DNA from: Gorsachius magnificus | Lineage: Eukaryota > Chordata > Aves > Pelecaniformes > Ardeidae | Reading direction: 5' to 3' | NCBI GenBank assembly: GCA_034008185.1 | Contig: CM067083.1 | Span: forward strand, 122,716,337 to 122,780,336 | DNA length: 64,000 nucleotides | Shown: positions 52,233-64,000 of the stretch, in pieces | How the letters are laid out: every line of letters starts with the position of its first letter | Position numbering within the stretch: position 1 is the stretch's first letter | Translations under genes and position numbers: made by a program | The notes under the pieces: model-generated | What the model was told of the DNA's origin: nothing | Seen by the model: the letters and a program-made list of their open reading frames with translations, nothing else | Database searches by the model: none

Positions 52233-53647
52233 CCCATAGTCACAGAAATACCTTTTCTTTTCACCCACCCAACAATACAAATTCTCCGATGCCTTTCCAA
52301 TCCAAACAGCGTCCATCTGAGGCTGGCAGCATCCACTGCACCATTCTGAGGCAACCACTGCAGTTGCTGGGAAATGGGAAGCAACCATCTGATCCAAAAG
52401 GAGTGACCTATTGTGGTCTGCCTGGTGGCTTACTCTCCTTGGGTGCTGATGGATTACAGAGTTTCTTGATGCTTTTACCAGTAAACGCACAGCTATCAGA
52501 TGAACAGGGCAATGAATGCACTCCTTCGTAACTACAATCTGCATTTACCGAGCAGTAACATGCAGGGTGCAGTGAAAAATCGGCTTAAGAATTCCTTGCC
52601 GGGAAAAGGGCATTACGAGCTAGGGAGAGGCAAAAGCATGTAAGGTTTCATTTTCCATCCAGAATTATTAGATAATCTTTATTAATCCATCACAATGAGT
52701 CTAAAAACTTTGCTGTTGACCTTTAATAGTCCTCTTATTGAAATAAAGGCAGTTTATTCCTTCCCCTCACTCGACATCTCTCAGGCAATGGGCGTTGTAA
52801 TCAACTTTGCAGGATCCTTCTGCATTTACAGTGAAGTCCCCTGTAGGACAGGTGAAAGAGCTGGAATTATATTTTCTTAATTAGTATAATTTTGCTGTCA
52901 TTCCTTCAGACTGAACCATAATTGACAGTTTTCCATCCCCCCCCACTGGCAATACGAGGACTGTTGGAATGGGGAAAGGAACTGCAGGCTGCCTTCAGCT
53001 CTTTATTTATCCACAGCTTTTTGTTGGAGCAAGATGCAAACATACATCAGCATATGCTTTAGCAAAAAACAAGAGCTTGGCAACTCAAGCAGGTTGGGAA
53101 TTTTCCATCCGCAGAAAGAGCAATCTCAGCAAAGAAAAAAAAAAAAACAAAAAACAAAAAACCAAGAATTGTCCTTGGGGGCAAAAAGGGGATTTTGCCT
53201 AAATAACTCATTTTTCTCTTCATTCCTCTTAAAATCAAAAGTCAGCGTTTTCTTGAACTAAACCCAAAGTGTTTCAAGTCATGTTGGCGTTAAGTTGCAT
53301 GACTTCAGGTGCCTGTTTGCCTGCTGGGACTGCAGCTTTGGGTGCCATAAACTTGTAGCCTTTCCAAAGTAAACAGGAGAGCCAAGTGCTTCATCACCAG
53401 GCCCCAAAGGGAACATGGATTCCAGAGGCAATTTGCAGAGGGTAGCTCCATAGTCAGTATTAAACAGGACAACCCAGATACAGCTTCTACCTCAAGGAGT
53501 CATTGAACCGCTTATGACTGGAGCCTGGGAAATATCCCATTCTCTATATTCTCTCCTTAAACATCCACTGCTGATGGTTGCTGGAGACCAAGCGTGGAGA
53601 TGCGTCTCTGACCAGCGTGGTCATTCTCACATGCTTGCATTAATCTG
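52233..53647. other. Intergenic, no gene recognised
   Basis: Unique sequence between the provirus and a CR1, with an A-rich patch near 53136-53165. No feature supported. Confidence 0.5.
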
Positions 53648-54014
53648 CTCAGGCTGGAGCAGAGGAGGCTGAGGGAAGCCCTCATCGCTCCCTACAACTG
53701 CCTGAGAGGAAGGGGGAGCCGGGGGGGGGTCGGTCAGGCTCTGCTCCCAGGGAAGGGGCGATGGGACGAGGGGAAATGGCCTCAAGTTGTGCCAGGGCAG
53801 GGTGAGGTTGGCCATGGGGAACAATTCCTTCCCCAAAGGGCTGTCAGGCACTGGAAGGGGCTGCCCAGGGAAGGGGTCGAGTCCCCAGCCCTGGGGGGAT
53901 TTAACAGCCGGGCAGACGAGGTGCTTAGGGACAGGGTTTAGTGGTGGGATGGCAGGGTTAGGGGGATGGTTGGACTCGATCTTAAGGGTCTTTTCCAACC
54001 TAAACAATTCTATG
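53648..54014 (+). mobile_element. CR1 LINE 3' fragment
   Basis: Starts CAGGCTGGAGCAGAGGAGGC and ends AACAATTCTATGA. Its middle (CCCAGCCCTGGGGGGATTTA) is close to the copy at 23.2 kb, while its end (GTGGTGGGATGGCAGGGTTA) matches the copies in the TDH introns. It is either an intermediate subfamily or a mosaic. Confidence 0.9.
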
Positions 54015-54735
54015 AAGCCAGCTCAGCTCTGTTTCTCATGGCAGTGTCCTGCTCTGGGGAGAGTTTGTCTGGGCAGGAGTCCAGAGCATGAAAATACGAC
54101 ATATAAAAGTATCCCAGGCCCCTATGAGTGCACAGCTCAGTGAGCTGGAACCTTTAGCTCAGCATCCCAAAAAGGAAACCTGAAATATTAAAACACTTTT
54201 GTTAAAGGTACCTAAAAGGAAATAACCCGTCAAGCTTAACAAAGAAGTGCCATATAAAAGTATGCATGTATATTTTCTTTTTGAGGTCTTCATTTTCAGT
54301 CAGGACAAAGACCAACAGTAAACTATCAGGAACAATTTCCTGGGAGAGAAACCTTTCCCAGAGCTCTGGTAGCAAAATAAACCCCTCCGCTGCACACACA
54401 GATCTCCCCAGCCTAGAGATGAGAGGCAGGGTCAACCACATGTGACAGCTATAAATCACATTGCTTAATGCCTGGCTGGGCAGTGCGCGGGCACAGCTAC
54501 GGGGCATGAGCAGAGGACCCGACACAAAATACGCACCAACAACAAAAGGAAAAAGCACTTCAGTTTCCCTGCCCAGCCATTTCAAATGGGAGAATGTGTT
54601 GTTGTTTTTTTCCTCATGTCTGCCAAAAAAGTCCCTGGCATTTGTTGTAGATACAAGACTCAACTTGGCTCAGGGTTGGGACAGAGCCCAATTGTTTTAA
54701 ATTCCATCCCCCACCTCCCCTTTAAAAGGGAATCA
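54015..54735. other. Intergenic, no gene recognised
   Basis: Unique sequence between two CR1 elements. A 153-codon minus-strand frame (54663-54202) has no recognisable domain. Confidence 0.5.
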
Positions 54736-55890
54736 ACAGAATCCCAGAATCGCAAGGGTTGGAAGGGACCTCAGGAGATCACCCAGTCCAACCTCCCTGC
54801 TCAAGCAGGTTCTCCTAGAGCATGTTACACAGGACTTCATCCAGGCAGGCTTTAAATATCTCCAGAGAAGGAGACTCCACAACCCCCCTGGGCAGCCTGG
54901 GCCAGGGCTCGGGCACCCTCACAGTAAAGAAGTTCTTCCTCATATTCAACTGAAACCTCTTCTGCTTCAGTTTGTGCCCATGGCCCCTTGTCCTCGCACT
55001 GGGCACCACTGCAAAGAGTCTGGCTCCGTGCTCGTGACTTCCACCCTTAAGATATTTGTATGTGTTGATGAGGTCCCCTCTGAGTCTTTTCTTCTTCAGG
55101 CTGAACAAGCCCAGCTCTCAGCCTTTCCTCATAGGGGAGATGCTCCAGTCCCTTTATAATCCTTGTTGCTCTCCTCTGGACTCTCTCTAAGAGGTCCTCA
55201 TCTTTCTTGAACCGGGGAGCCCAGAACTGGACGCAGAGCTCCAGGTGGGGTCTCATTGGGGCAGAGCAGAGGGGGAGGAGAACCTCCCTCGCCCTGCTGG
55301 CCATGCTCCTCTTGATGCACCCCAGGATACCATTGGCCTTCTTGGCAACAAGGGCACCCGGCTGGCTCATGGTCAGCTTGTCATCCACCAGGACTCCCAG
55401 GTCCCTCTCGGCAGAGCTGCTTTCCAGCAGGTCAGCCCCCAGTCTGTACTGGTGCATGGGGTTCAACCTCCCCAGGGGCAGCATTCGGCGCTTGCCCCTG
55501 TTGAACTTCATCAGGTTCCTCTCCACCCAACTCTCCAGCCTGTCCAGGTCCCCTAATGCAGCACAGCCTTCGGCGTATCAGCCGCTCCTCCCAGTTTGTG
55601 TCATCAGCGAACTTGCTGAGGGTACACTCTGTCCCCTCATCCAGGTCATTGATGAATAAGTTGAACAAGACCAGGCCAAGTACAGAGGCCTGGGGAACTC
55701 CACTAACTACTGGCCTCCAACTGGACTCTGCCTCGCCAATCAGAACCCTCTCAGCCTTGCCATTCAGCCAGTTCCCAATCCACCTCACTGCCCACTCATC
55801 CAACCCACACTTCCTGAGCTTCCCAATGAGGATGTTATGGGAGATGGTGTCAAAAGCCTTGCTGAAGTCAAGGTAGACAATATCCACATC
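54736..55890 (-). mobile_element. CR1 LINE, 1.15 kb, with reverse-transcriptase C-terminal half
   Basis: From the 3' tip (AGAATCCCAGAATCGC, GGGTTGGAAGGGACCTC) it runs back into ORF2. The minus-strand frame 55887-55432 reads [17 protein letters not shown] (motif A, Asp intact), GVPQASVLG (usually GVPQGSVLG) and FADDTNW (the catalytic ADD block). A frame change follows, and 55526-55047 continues as ORF2. 5' truncated at about 55890. The longest CR1 here, but inactive. Confidence 0.94.
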
Positions 55891-56366
55891 AAGGAAGTGA
55901 TGAATGAAATTGTTTCAGAGCAATTCCAAGTCAGGAGAGCAAACAAAGCTGGCCTGGCCACTATTTCCGAAGCTTTCAGACACTAACAAATGGTCACTTT
56001 TTAAATCCTCAGCTCACGAAGCGTGGACAGCTTGGAAAACCGTAACATAACAGAAGCTGCAGGTGGGAAAGTCCTTTGCTCATTGTAGAAGCCAAGTGCT
56101 CACAACTCCTGGCTCCCAAGTGCCTACATGAGTTTGAAAGAACTGTTAAGTACCATTCGCAAAAACAGCTGTCTCTCTTTAAAGAGGAAAAGCTACAGTA
56201 GGAAAAATAATCACAAAGAACTCTCTTGTCGGACTGCAGGGCCTTGAAAAACACATTTATAGCCCCTGGGGAAGCAAAGCTACAGGAGTATCAGCAGTAT
56301 CGTTCCATCTGCTACAGACTGTGCAGTATCTTCAGCAAACTGAGTCAAATTCAAGGGTCATCCGAA

Positions 56367-56426
56367 TCCTGTCTGCTGTCTCAAAGGCCACCAGAGTCCT
56401 GTCTGCTGTCTCAAAAGCCACCAGCA
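56367..56426 (+). repeat. Two 30-bp tandem units
   Basis: TCCTGTCTGCTGTCTCAAAG followed by GCCACCAGAG (56367-56396) is repeated at 56397-56426 with two or three substitutions. Confidence 0.88.
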
Positions 56427-56608
56427 GCCAGCCAGGACACAGTGCATGGAGGAAAAACTAACAGCTACGCATCCCTGAAAACCTGGCACTGTATTGCTCA
56501 GGGACATCCACTGACAACTTTGTGTTAAACAACCCTTGATGGGCTTTTCTTTCCCATATTTAGCTGCTTTTTGAATGCATACCGTGTTTGGCATCTACAG
56601 TGTCCCAT

Positions 56609-56642
56609 GGCCATGAGCTCCCCAAGGCCATGAGCTCCCCAG
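56609..56642 (+). repeat. Two 17-bp tandem units
   Basis: GGCCATGAGCTCCCCAA (56609-56625) and GGCCATGAGCTCCCCAG (56626-56642) differ at one base. Confidence 0.9.
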
Positions 56643-59582
56643 CCAAACCCCACCTCCTGTTGTTTCAAGTGCCACCTGATAATTTCATCTGCTGCACCTT
56701 AATTCTTGTATAAGGCAAACAGTTGTTCCTTATCTTCTCCATGCCAATATTTCACAGACCTCCATCACATCATCACCTCAGCAATCATTTTTCCAGGCTG
56801 AGGAGTCTGCCACCAAATGAGAAAAGGAAGAGCAGAGCCTCTAGCATGGAAGGGCACCATGGAACCAGCCTTGCAGCGAGGACAAACAGATCTCCCCTGG
56901 CATGCTGCAGAGGCAGAAAGATCCTGTTGTCCCCAGGGCCCCAATACAGGCACACAGTTGAGCAAGAGGGTTGTTTCTGCTTGGGAAGGATGATATATGA
57001 AGCACCTGAAGCTGCTCACCGGTGGTTTTACTGTATCTGCTTGCCTGACTCGATGTAAAGTTCTCTTTTAGACCAGTAGCACAGCTGGATGGCAGATCCC
57101 CAGACTGACAAAGCAGAAGGAGTGATTTAATATCCCAGTTACCTCCTCCAGCATCAAGGCAACCACCTGGAGCATTAAACTGGCACAAACCCAAGCTAGA
57201 CAGAGCTTGCAGCAAGCTGGCCCTGAAACCTCCAGGTTCCTCTGCGATCCAAGGCCTCCCTGATACAACCCAGCTGGATAACCCTGCCTCTGAATGCCGA
57301 GGAGATTGCCAAATTGTGAGAAAGAGCACAGAGCCCTGTAAGATAAGAAAGGTAAAACCGAGGACAGAGGTAGGGTTGTCGAGATGTGATAGGTAGCAGC
57401 TCAAAGGTGCAAGAGGAAAAACCTCGACACTAAAAGGCAGAAAATCCTCAAGGGGAAAAACCCATCTCCATGAGGTAGATGATGGCATCTCAGCAACATG
57501 GACAAGGCCAACCCTCCCCACCCAACAAGAGCCTGTTTGGGCACGAGAGACACTTTGGGTGTTTTCCTCTGTGGTCAGCACAGCCTTGCAGCTCACTAGC
57601 CTTTGCTTGTGTGTATCCTGCTCACAGAGCCCCTGTGCATGACCAAAGGTGCCCCAAAAAGGGCTCCAGGGAAAGAGGGAGGGTGACAAACTACTGAGAA
57701 ACTTGTCTGGTTTATATTTTTCCCCTCATATCTGGCTTTTAAGGTTTTGTGGGTTTGTGTTTGTTTTTTTTTTTAAATCCATGTCTGAGAGACCGCAAAT
57801 AAGAAAAGACGGTCTGAAGTTCAGAAACAGGCTAACAGAGGAATATTGGCAATGCAATTAAAAGAGCCAAGGAGAAGAGAGCAGGACATGTTCCAGCAAG
57901 CTGCTCTGCCTCTCAAGGCTGTGGTGAAAGTCTGATCTGGGCTGGGTGTTGAGGCAACATTTTCATCAGAAAGAAATCCAGGGAGCTGAAGAAAGGAGAG
58001 AGGACAGCAGAAAGTTGATTTTAACTCAGGAAAGGGGACAGCTTGATCCTCATAGTGCAGGACACCTTCTTCCTCTCTCATTCAGGAGGTGCCACCCTGT
58101 AAGAGTTGTACATTTAAGGATGCTGCAGCTAGGAGAGCAGTATATGCAGCCAGCCTCCAAGTGATCTGAACTGTTAGCAGTTCATCCTATTTATTTTCTT
58201 CCCCCCTCAAATGGTTCCAAAATAGCAAGAGTTTTAACACAGTGTCACTCGGGTGTAATGCAAGCCCAAGCAATGGCAGTGTACAGACCCTTCCCTTCTT
58301 CTAGGAAGGGCAAAGTGTTAAAACCCACTAAGCTGGCAAACTCCAGAGCATCTCTCGATGCAGCACAACATGTGGTGAGGCACTCCAAGCTGGGATTTCT
58401 GCGTGGTGCTGCCAAAAGGGCCAGGGTGAGGACCAGGGTCGCTGGGAATGGCTTCTGCTATTGGGAATCTCCAGAAGCAGACGAGAACCATCCATCCTCT
58501 CGTAAGCAGCACAAAGCTGCGGAGCTGACGGCTCCAGGAGTGCTCATCACTCCCCACTCTGCTTCATGCAGCCGCCTTCTTCCTCCCTTTTTCGATGTAG
58601 CATCCAGAAGTGCTCGTCCTGTTCAACGCCTTCTGCAACAGCCTCTTCCAGAGCCTCAGGCTTCACCTCCCTCTCACCCACAGGGTTTTCATGAGCTCCC
58701 CCCTGCTTCCCCTCTGCCCCCTTGCTGAATTTGCCCACCTTCCTCGCAACTCGCCATGTCAGACGGCTGAGCGAAAGGAGCTTTTCAGGACACTTGGAGA
58801 CATGAGAGAGCTCTTGCCATGGAGAAAAGCCATCCCGTTTGGTTTGCTGCTCCGCACGGTACCGTACTCTGTGGGCAGGAGCCTTGTATTTCCGTAGACC
58901 AGTGATTTTTAGTCCTGTTGACAGTCGTGCAGATGGTAAGTGCGTGGCTTTCTGTAATGTTAGCAGTGGGCAAAAATCAAGCCATACCCTCTTTTCTCCC
59001 CTTGTAGCTCCACCTGGGCTTCACTTATACGCTCAATGCCTCAGACCCTGGTTAGTGCCTAGAGTCTGGTTTTAATCAAAGCTGTACAATAGCCAAGCAG
59101 CCTCTGTCCCAAACAGTAAGCACACGAGAGGCACGTGAGAACAGGAATTCCACCTGGACTCACCCAGAAAGCACACTGCTTCGGCCAAGGCTGATGCAGA
59201 CGAAGCAACTCACTTGAGATGATGCCAGCAATCTGTGCCCGTGGCAGGACCAGGATTTTGGCCTCCCAAACCCTAGTCCAGTACCTAAGAAAAAAAATTA
59301 ATAAAAATAAATAAAAATCAATCATCCTTCCAGTCTGCACAAGGATCCAGTTGCAGTGACAGAGCCTTAGAGGACAGCTCTTTAAGCCACGTGGGTTTTC
59401 ACCTTACAAATCTTTCCTGTCACTTAATTACTAAAAGCCTCACTGCAATGTTTAACACCACAGATGCTGACTGAGGCTGCAGGGCTTTTCCCTTTTGGCT
59501 GGCTTACTTTTCCTTACCAGTTTTTCCAATCCAATGTGCCACGTGGAATCACAAACAGCTGGACCAGCACAAGTGAGAAAGG

Positions 59583-59608
59583 AAAAAAAAAAAAAAAAAA
59601 AAAAAAAA
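59583..59608 (+). repeat. Poly(A) run (26)
   Basis: Uninterrupted A run in a non-repetitive context; no LINE 3' end precedes it. Confidence 0.85.
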
Positions 59609-61582
59609 GGCAGAAGAGAAGAGCAGCATTTTAATTCAGCATTGCCAAAGCCTTCCCCATTGCAAAACGACAGCTTTGCCAACTACTGGCAGCACAGCCA
59701 GGATATTTTTATGTATTTGATGTTGCGCAAGTATCCCTTAAGGATCTGTGGAAGAAAACGTTTTTCCCCAGCAAGGCACAGCTTTTTTTTTGGCTTCCCT
59801 TCCCAAACCTGGGGAGATATAGAAACCAGAGCCCTGTACTTACCCTGCTGTAGTCCAAATTGATGTTGTGTCCCTGAAACAACTGATTAAATAAGAAACA
59901 GAGAGAATCCTCTTCACTAGCAGCAATGCCATCAAGTCTTCAGGGGAAAGAGGTTGAGGTCCAGTGTAGGTCTCAGCCTAGCGCACCGAGCACTGCCCTT
60001 GCTCAATGCTGTTCCTACACCCCATCTAATCCACTGGGTAACACAGGCTTCAAGACTCCACAACCACGTAGGATATGGCCATGGTGGCTCAGATGCTCCC
60101 AGCACCACAAAAAATAGCAGCTGATGGGATGAAGCACTCTACAGAAAAGGCAAGCAGGTCTCTGCTCCAAAAAACCCCCCCAAACCCCTAACTCTGACAC
60201 AACCCTTATAACTGCCAGAAAGTTTTTGACAAGAAAGTGTTGGTTTCACACCATCAAGGCATTACAAGCCAAAAAGAAATGGCGAAAATGGGACTATCCT
60301 GTAGGAATGTCGCACTTACCTTGCTGGGGCATAACACCAATTTATTTCGCGTCAGGAAAGAGACTAAAATCTGCATTTTAGAAGCGATACAATTCAATCT
60401 CCCACAAAACACAAAGGGCTGCAAAAATGTACACCATGCCTACAATGTGAGTAAGTTATTAAGTAACAATCTGATTTAAGAGAACGTAAATGAAGCCTGT
60501 AAGTAGGTCTCTGCTACATGCATATTACTCCTTATTAAAGAAAAAGATGTGAAAAGGCTACTGGCAATTGCTTTGTTAACTACTGCAGAAAACAGCAATT
60601 CTCTGGTCACAGACCAGGGAGCAGATTTCCCTTATCTTTTGTACTTTTGAATTATTCCTTGGCCAAGAGGCTGAGAACCTTTTTTTCCTCTCCACACAGC
60701 GATCATGGGTCTTCAACCCCGAAACCATTACCCTGTGGGGCGCCGCTGCCGATCGGGATGCACAAACCCCGGAGCTGCCTCTTCCCCTGGACTCGTGACT
60801 CCGCACCTCCACGCAGGAGACTCCCCTCCTCCCACACACACTCCTCCTGGGAAGACTTACATCCTAGGCACGCATGCCAAGCTCAGGCTATCAGGATCAT
60901 TTCAAAAAAAAGGCATCCCAAGCGTACGAATCGCTGCCTGGCGACGTCGGCGCTCAAAGCTCCTGGTGCTGGAGGGTGGCTGGGGAGCTCCAAGACCGGG
61001 GGCTGTAATTATGCCTCCTTCTAAATCAGCATTAAACGATCCATCCCCAGCTTTGGCATGTCATGAATCAGCTTTTCGCTACTCAGATTAAGAACTGAAA
61101 ACCACGCGGTGTTGGGGGTGCAGCAGCCGGCCCCCCCGCACAACTACGCAACATGTGCTGTTATTTTTCACCCCTGTGGCTCAAAGGGAACATTGCTGCT
61201 GGCACTGTGGGACAGCTATGAACCAAATGGATCCTCCATGTTCAACAGCAGCTCCTGCGAACTGTTACAACCTAACGGGCCAAGCTGTAACAAACCCGAT
61301 TGGAATAACTCCACCCAGTGTCTTTAAGACCGAGAAAACACACATTTTACCACAGTAAGTCAAACCGCCCATTTAACAGACATTTTGTTCCTACAGCATC
61401 CCCCATCTGTGGAGCTACAGCCCTCCCGCACCCTGCACAGCGCCATTAAAGCCTCCAGCGCTTAGGGCAGAGTGCCCTACCCACCCAGCCGTGCCCCACG
61501 ATGCTCAAAAGGCCTGGCTAAAAGGGAAAAGGCAGTATGGAGAAGAGCGAGCTTCAACTCGTTTTGTGTAAACAAGCACAGA

Positions 61583-62218
61583 AGTCAGCAGGGTGCCCTT
61601 GTAGCCAAGAAGGCCAATGGTATCCTGGGGTGCATCAAGAGGAGCGTGGCCAGCAGGGCGAGGGAGGTTCTCCTCCCCCTCTGCTCTGCCCTGCTGAGAC
61701 CCCACCTGGAGCTCTGGGTCCAGTTGTGGGCTCCCCAGTTCAAGAAAGATGAGGAACTCCTGGAGAGAGTCCAGAGGAAGGCAACAAGGATGATGAGGGG
61801 ACTGGAGCACCTCCCCTACGAGGAAAGGCTGAGGGAGATGGGCTTGTTTAGCCTGGAGAAGAGAAGGCTGAGAGGGGATCTCATCAACACCTACAAATAT
61901 CTCAAGGGTGGGGGTCATGAGGACGGAGCCAGATTCTTTGCAGTGGTGCCCAGCAACAGGGCAAGGGGCCATGGGCACAAACTGAAGCAGAAGAGGTTCC
62001 AGTTGAATGTGAGGAAGAACTTGTTGACTGTGAGGGTGCCCGAGCCCTGGCCCAGGCTGCCCAGGGGGGCTGTGGAGTCTCCTTCTCTGGAGATCTTCAA
62101 CCCCCGCCTGGACGCTGTCCTGTGCCCCCTGCTCTGGGTGAGCCTGCTTGAGCAGGGGGGTGGGACTAGGTGATCTCCCGAGGTCCCTTCCAACCCTTGC
62201 CATTCTGGGATTCTGTGA
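61583..62218 (+). mobile_element. CR1 LINE 3' fragment (about 0.64 kb)
   Basis: Open across most of its length in the ORF2 frame: [55 protein letters not shown] and [12 protein letters not shown]. It ends GGGATTCTGTGA. The intact frame suggests a fairly young copy of the same subfamily as the 41.2 and 54.7 kb elements. Confidence 0.93.
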
Positions 62219-63662
62219 TTTTCCCTAAAAAGCAGCAGGAGTAAACACTGAATTTATGCGACCAACCTGGTGAATTCCCATAGGAATTAAACAGAAACTT
62301 CATGTCTTCCCCCCACCCCATTATTTTATCCCAAGCAAAAGTTTTGCTCACTAGATTAGCAACCAAAAATTGTCCAAACCCCTCAATACGTGTATGAGAA
62401 ACAGGTTTTCTTCTGTTTTGTGTAGCGGCCAGGTTGTCTACCAGTACTTTAGGATACTGAGGGAGCAGATTTTGAGCTTTAAGAGTAAAGCTCTTAGAGA
62501 CGCCTGAGGTGCAGCATCAGATAAAGTGATCTAAAGCCATCAGCACCACTCTTGCAACAGAATATTGAAGGATCATCGTCTCCAGCTCTGAAAGACAAAT
62601 GCCACAGGCTTGTCTTGACATTTACACAGCAGGAGAAGCTGTGAGCAACCCAACAGAGTAACGCACAGTAACAGTTCCTCCTCCTCATTGTTTTCTTTCA
62701 CTGCTCAGGGGAAAAACTGGCAGCATGGGAGAGCCCTACAATGGCACTAAACAAAGACACTTGGCTTTTCAAAAAAAGAAATGCCAACGGCCTTGGTCTA
62801 CTGAGTTTCTGCTTCCCTGGGATCTGTCGGTGCCACAGCATGCACAAGACACTGGGATTTGGATGCTGCACGGTCACCCCCAGCCAGAGGAACCCAATCT
62901 CGAGCGAGGTGAGCACGTGGACATCCCATCTGCAAGGGCCAACTGGTTTCCCTGCCAGGCTGCTGCTTCTCCCAATGCTTTTAAGAACATAATTGCCTTC
63001 CTATTCCCTACCCTGCAAAGCCTCGTCAAAGCTGGTGGACAGGTTAGGAAGGGGCGAGATGGGACAGATCCGATGCCAGATGACTTAAGAAAGGGAGGCT
63101 TGGAAAGCCAGGCTGGAGCTCAAGTGAGTCACAGACCAGGCACCAAGCAGAGTCTGCCTCTGCGTTCTCCACCCCCTCCCATCAGGCGTTTCTACGCATC
63201 GAATCAAAACACCGTGTTTTACACACAGATAACACGGGCTAAAGAAATCCCTCACAGCTGCCCTGAGCAGCACAGTAGGAGCTCTTTAAAGGCATCGCGT
63301 TCTCACGAGGGGCATCTCAATTGTAGTGTGAATCCAACACGTGGCTTTCTATCCTTTTAAATATTCCAGAGCCTTTACGTACTTGGTTTTAAACTGTTGG
63401 ACTGGTGATGCCTTCTTACCCACGCTCAGATAAAAACGTAAGAAGGAAAGTTAAATAAAAAGGAATGTCAGCGCTTGATCAGATAGTTATTTTCTCCCCT
63501 CCAAAAAGTAAGCTTAAACCAAATCAGGCTGCCTGATCGTAGCTAAAAGTATTTTAAAATAGACCCACTCTGTTTCAGCTGGGACTTTTGCAAACATTTT
63601 GCACAAATAGGGACTGAATATCAATCTTTTAACATCAAAACCTTCAGCACCCTTCACTGTGT
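62219..63662. other. Intergenic, no gene recognised
   Basis: A 211-codon plus-strand frame (62725-63360) is open in unique sequence but shows no known motif and has no convincing start or splice context. Confidence 0.45.
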
Positions 63663-63819
63663 TATCATAGAATCACAGAATGGTTTAGGTTGGAAAAGAC
63701 CTTTAAGATCATCAGGCCCAACCATTCCCCTAACCCTGCCATCCGACCACTAAACCCTGGCTCTAAGCACCTCGACTGCCTGGCTTTTAAATCCCACCAA
63801 GGATGGGGACTCCGCCACA
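63663..63819 (-). mobile_element. CR1 LINE 3' end
   Basis: ATCATAGAATCACAGAATGG and TTGGAAAAGACCTTTAAG, then CCCTGCCATCCGACCAC and ATCCCACCAAGGATGGGGAC. Truncated after about 155 bp. Confidence 0.9.
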
Positions 63820-64000
63820 GGACTGCACAAGCTCACACCCAGAGTCTCCATCTGCTGAAATGCCAAAGCCACAAAAATTCTTCACCTGATAGAGAAGTTG
63901 CAGGGACCACAAATGATGCCACAGGTAAACAGATGGCCCAGTGGTTCACAGCCTACGGACCCACCAGCCAGGAAAGATCCAGGAATTTCCACAGTTCACA

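Larger units (their letters stand above)
55891..61582. other. Intergenic, with the longest unexplained open frame (56841-57689, minus)
   Basis: Unique sequence with two short tandem duplications (56367-56426, 56609-56642) and an A26 run. The minus-strand frame 57689-56841 is open for 282 codons with no repeat beneath it, but I recognise no domain, signal peptide or family. I do not call it a gene. The stretch at 60.68-61.1 kb is richer in CpG than its flanks but below island density. Confidence 0.45.

Noticed and set aside
55207..55659. 150-codon plus-strand frame
   Set aside because: Antisense of the CR1 reverse-transcriptase region at 54736-55890.
61505..62203. 232-codon minus-strand open frame
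   Set aside because: It is the antisense of a CR1 ORF2 fragment that is open on the plus strand.
62725..63360. 211-codon plus-strand frame
   Set aside because: No motif or family recognised, overlapped by other frames, and no promoter or splice evidence.
42350..64000. Search for MTMR9 exons, expected upstream of TDH from human gene order
   Set aside because: No phosphatase-like exon was recognised in the minus-strand frames, so no call is made.

Overview
The window is bird nuclear DNA. It carries about twenty fragments of CR1 LINEs, recognised by their 3' ends (TTGGAAGGGACC- or TTGGAAAAGACC-type blocks next to ATTCTATGA repeats). It also carries three insertions of one avian ERV family whose LTRs begin TGTCCTGGTTT and end near AACCACGACA. 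The one recognisable gene is vertebrate-type with short introns. I cannot name the species.

Gene content: the only protein-coding gene I can support is TDH, mitochondrial L-threonine 3-dehydrogenase, on the minus strand. Eight coding exons between 37706 and 32254 join in frame with GT/AG boundaries into a complete 373-residue protein. A short 5' non-coding exon near 38938-38960 sits behind a TATA box and an inverted CCAAT box. A probable 2.9 kb 3' UTR runs to a poly(A) signal at 29340-29345. A CpG island at about 40.55-41.06 kb, 1.6 kb further upstream, holds Sp1-, CRE-, MYB- and ETS-like sites and may be a second or divergent promoter. Another CpG-rich stretch (about 28.48-29.27 kb) lies just beyond the TDH 3' end.

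Layout: 1-29 kb is intergenic. It holds a TG-rich tract split by a CR1, two solo LTRs (2473-3066 and 11245-11821, both minus), CR1 fragments, and an inverted repeat pair (22681-22824 and 28271-28422). 29.3-39 kb is TDH, with small CR1 pieces in two introns and in the 3' UTR. 41.1-42.3 kb is a CR1 reverse-transcriptase fragment interrupted by a younger CR1, with the target duplication still visible. 42-64 kb is intergenic, with a complete but non-autonomous LTR provirus at 49620-52232 (target duplication, primer site, two LTRs, no gag/pol) and CR1 copies, including a 1.15 kb one with recognisable reverse-transcriptase motifs.

Most other long open frames are antisense or out-of-frame readings of CR1, LTR or CpG-island DNA. 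No tRNA, rRNA, CRISPR or prokaryotic feature was seen. I found no strong candidate for a wholly new system. The best leads are the 48-bp (16-codon) repeat array inside the provirus, the unexplained inverted repeat pair, the two CpG islands bracketing TDH, and a 282-codon open frame at 56841-57689.
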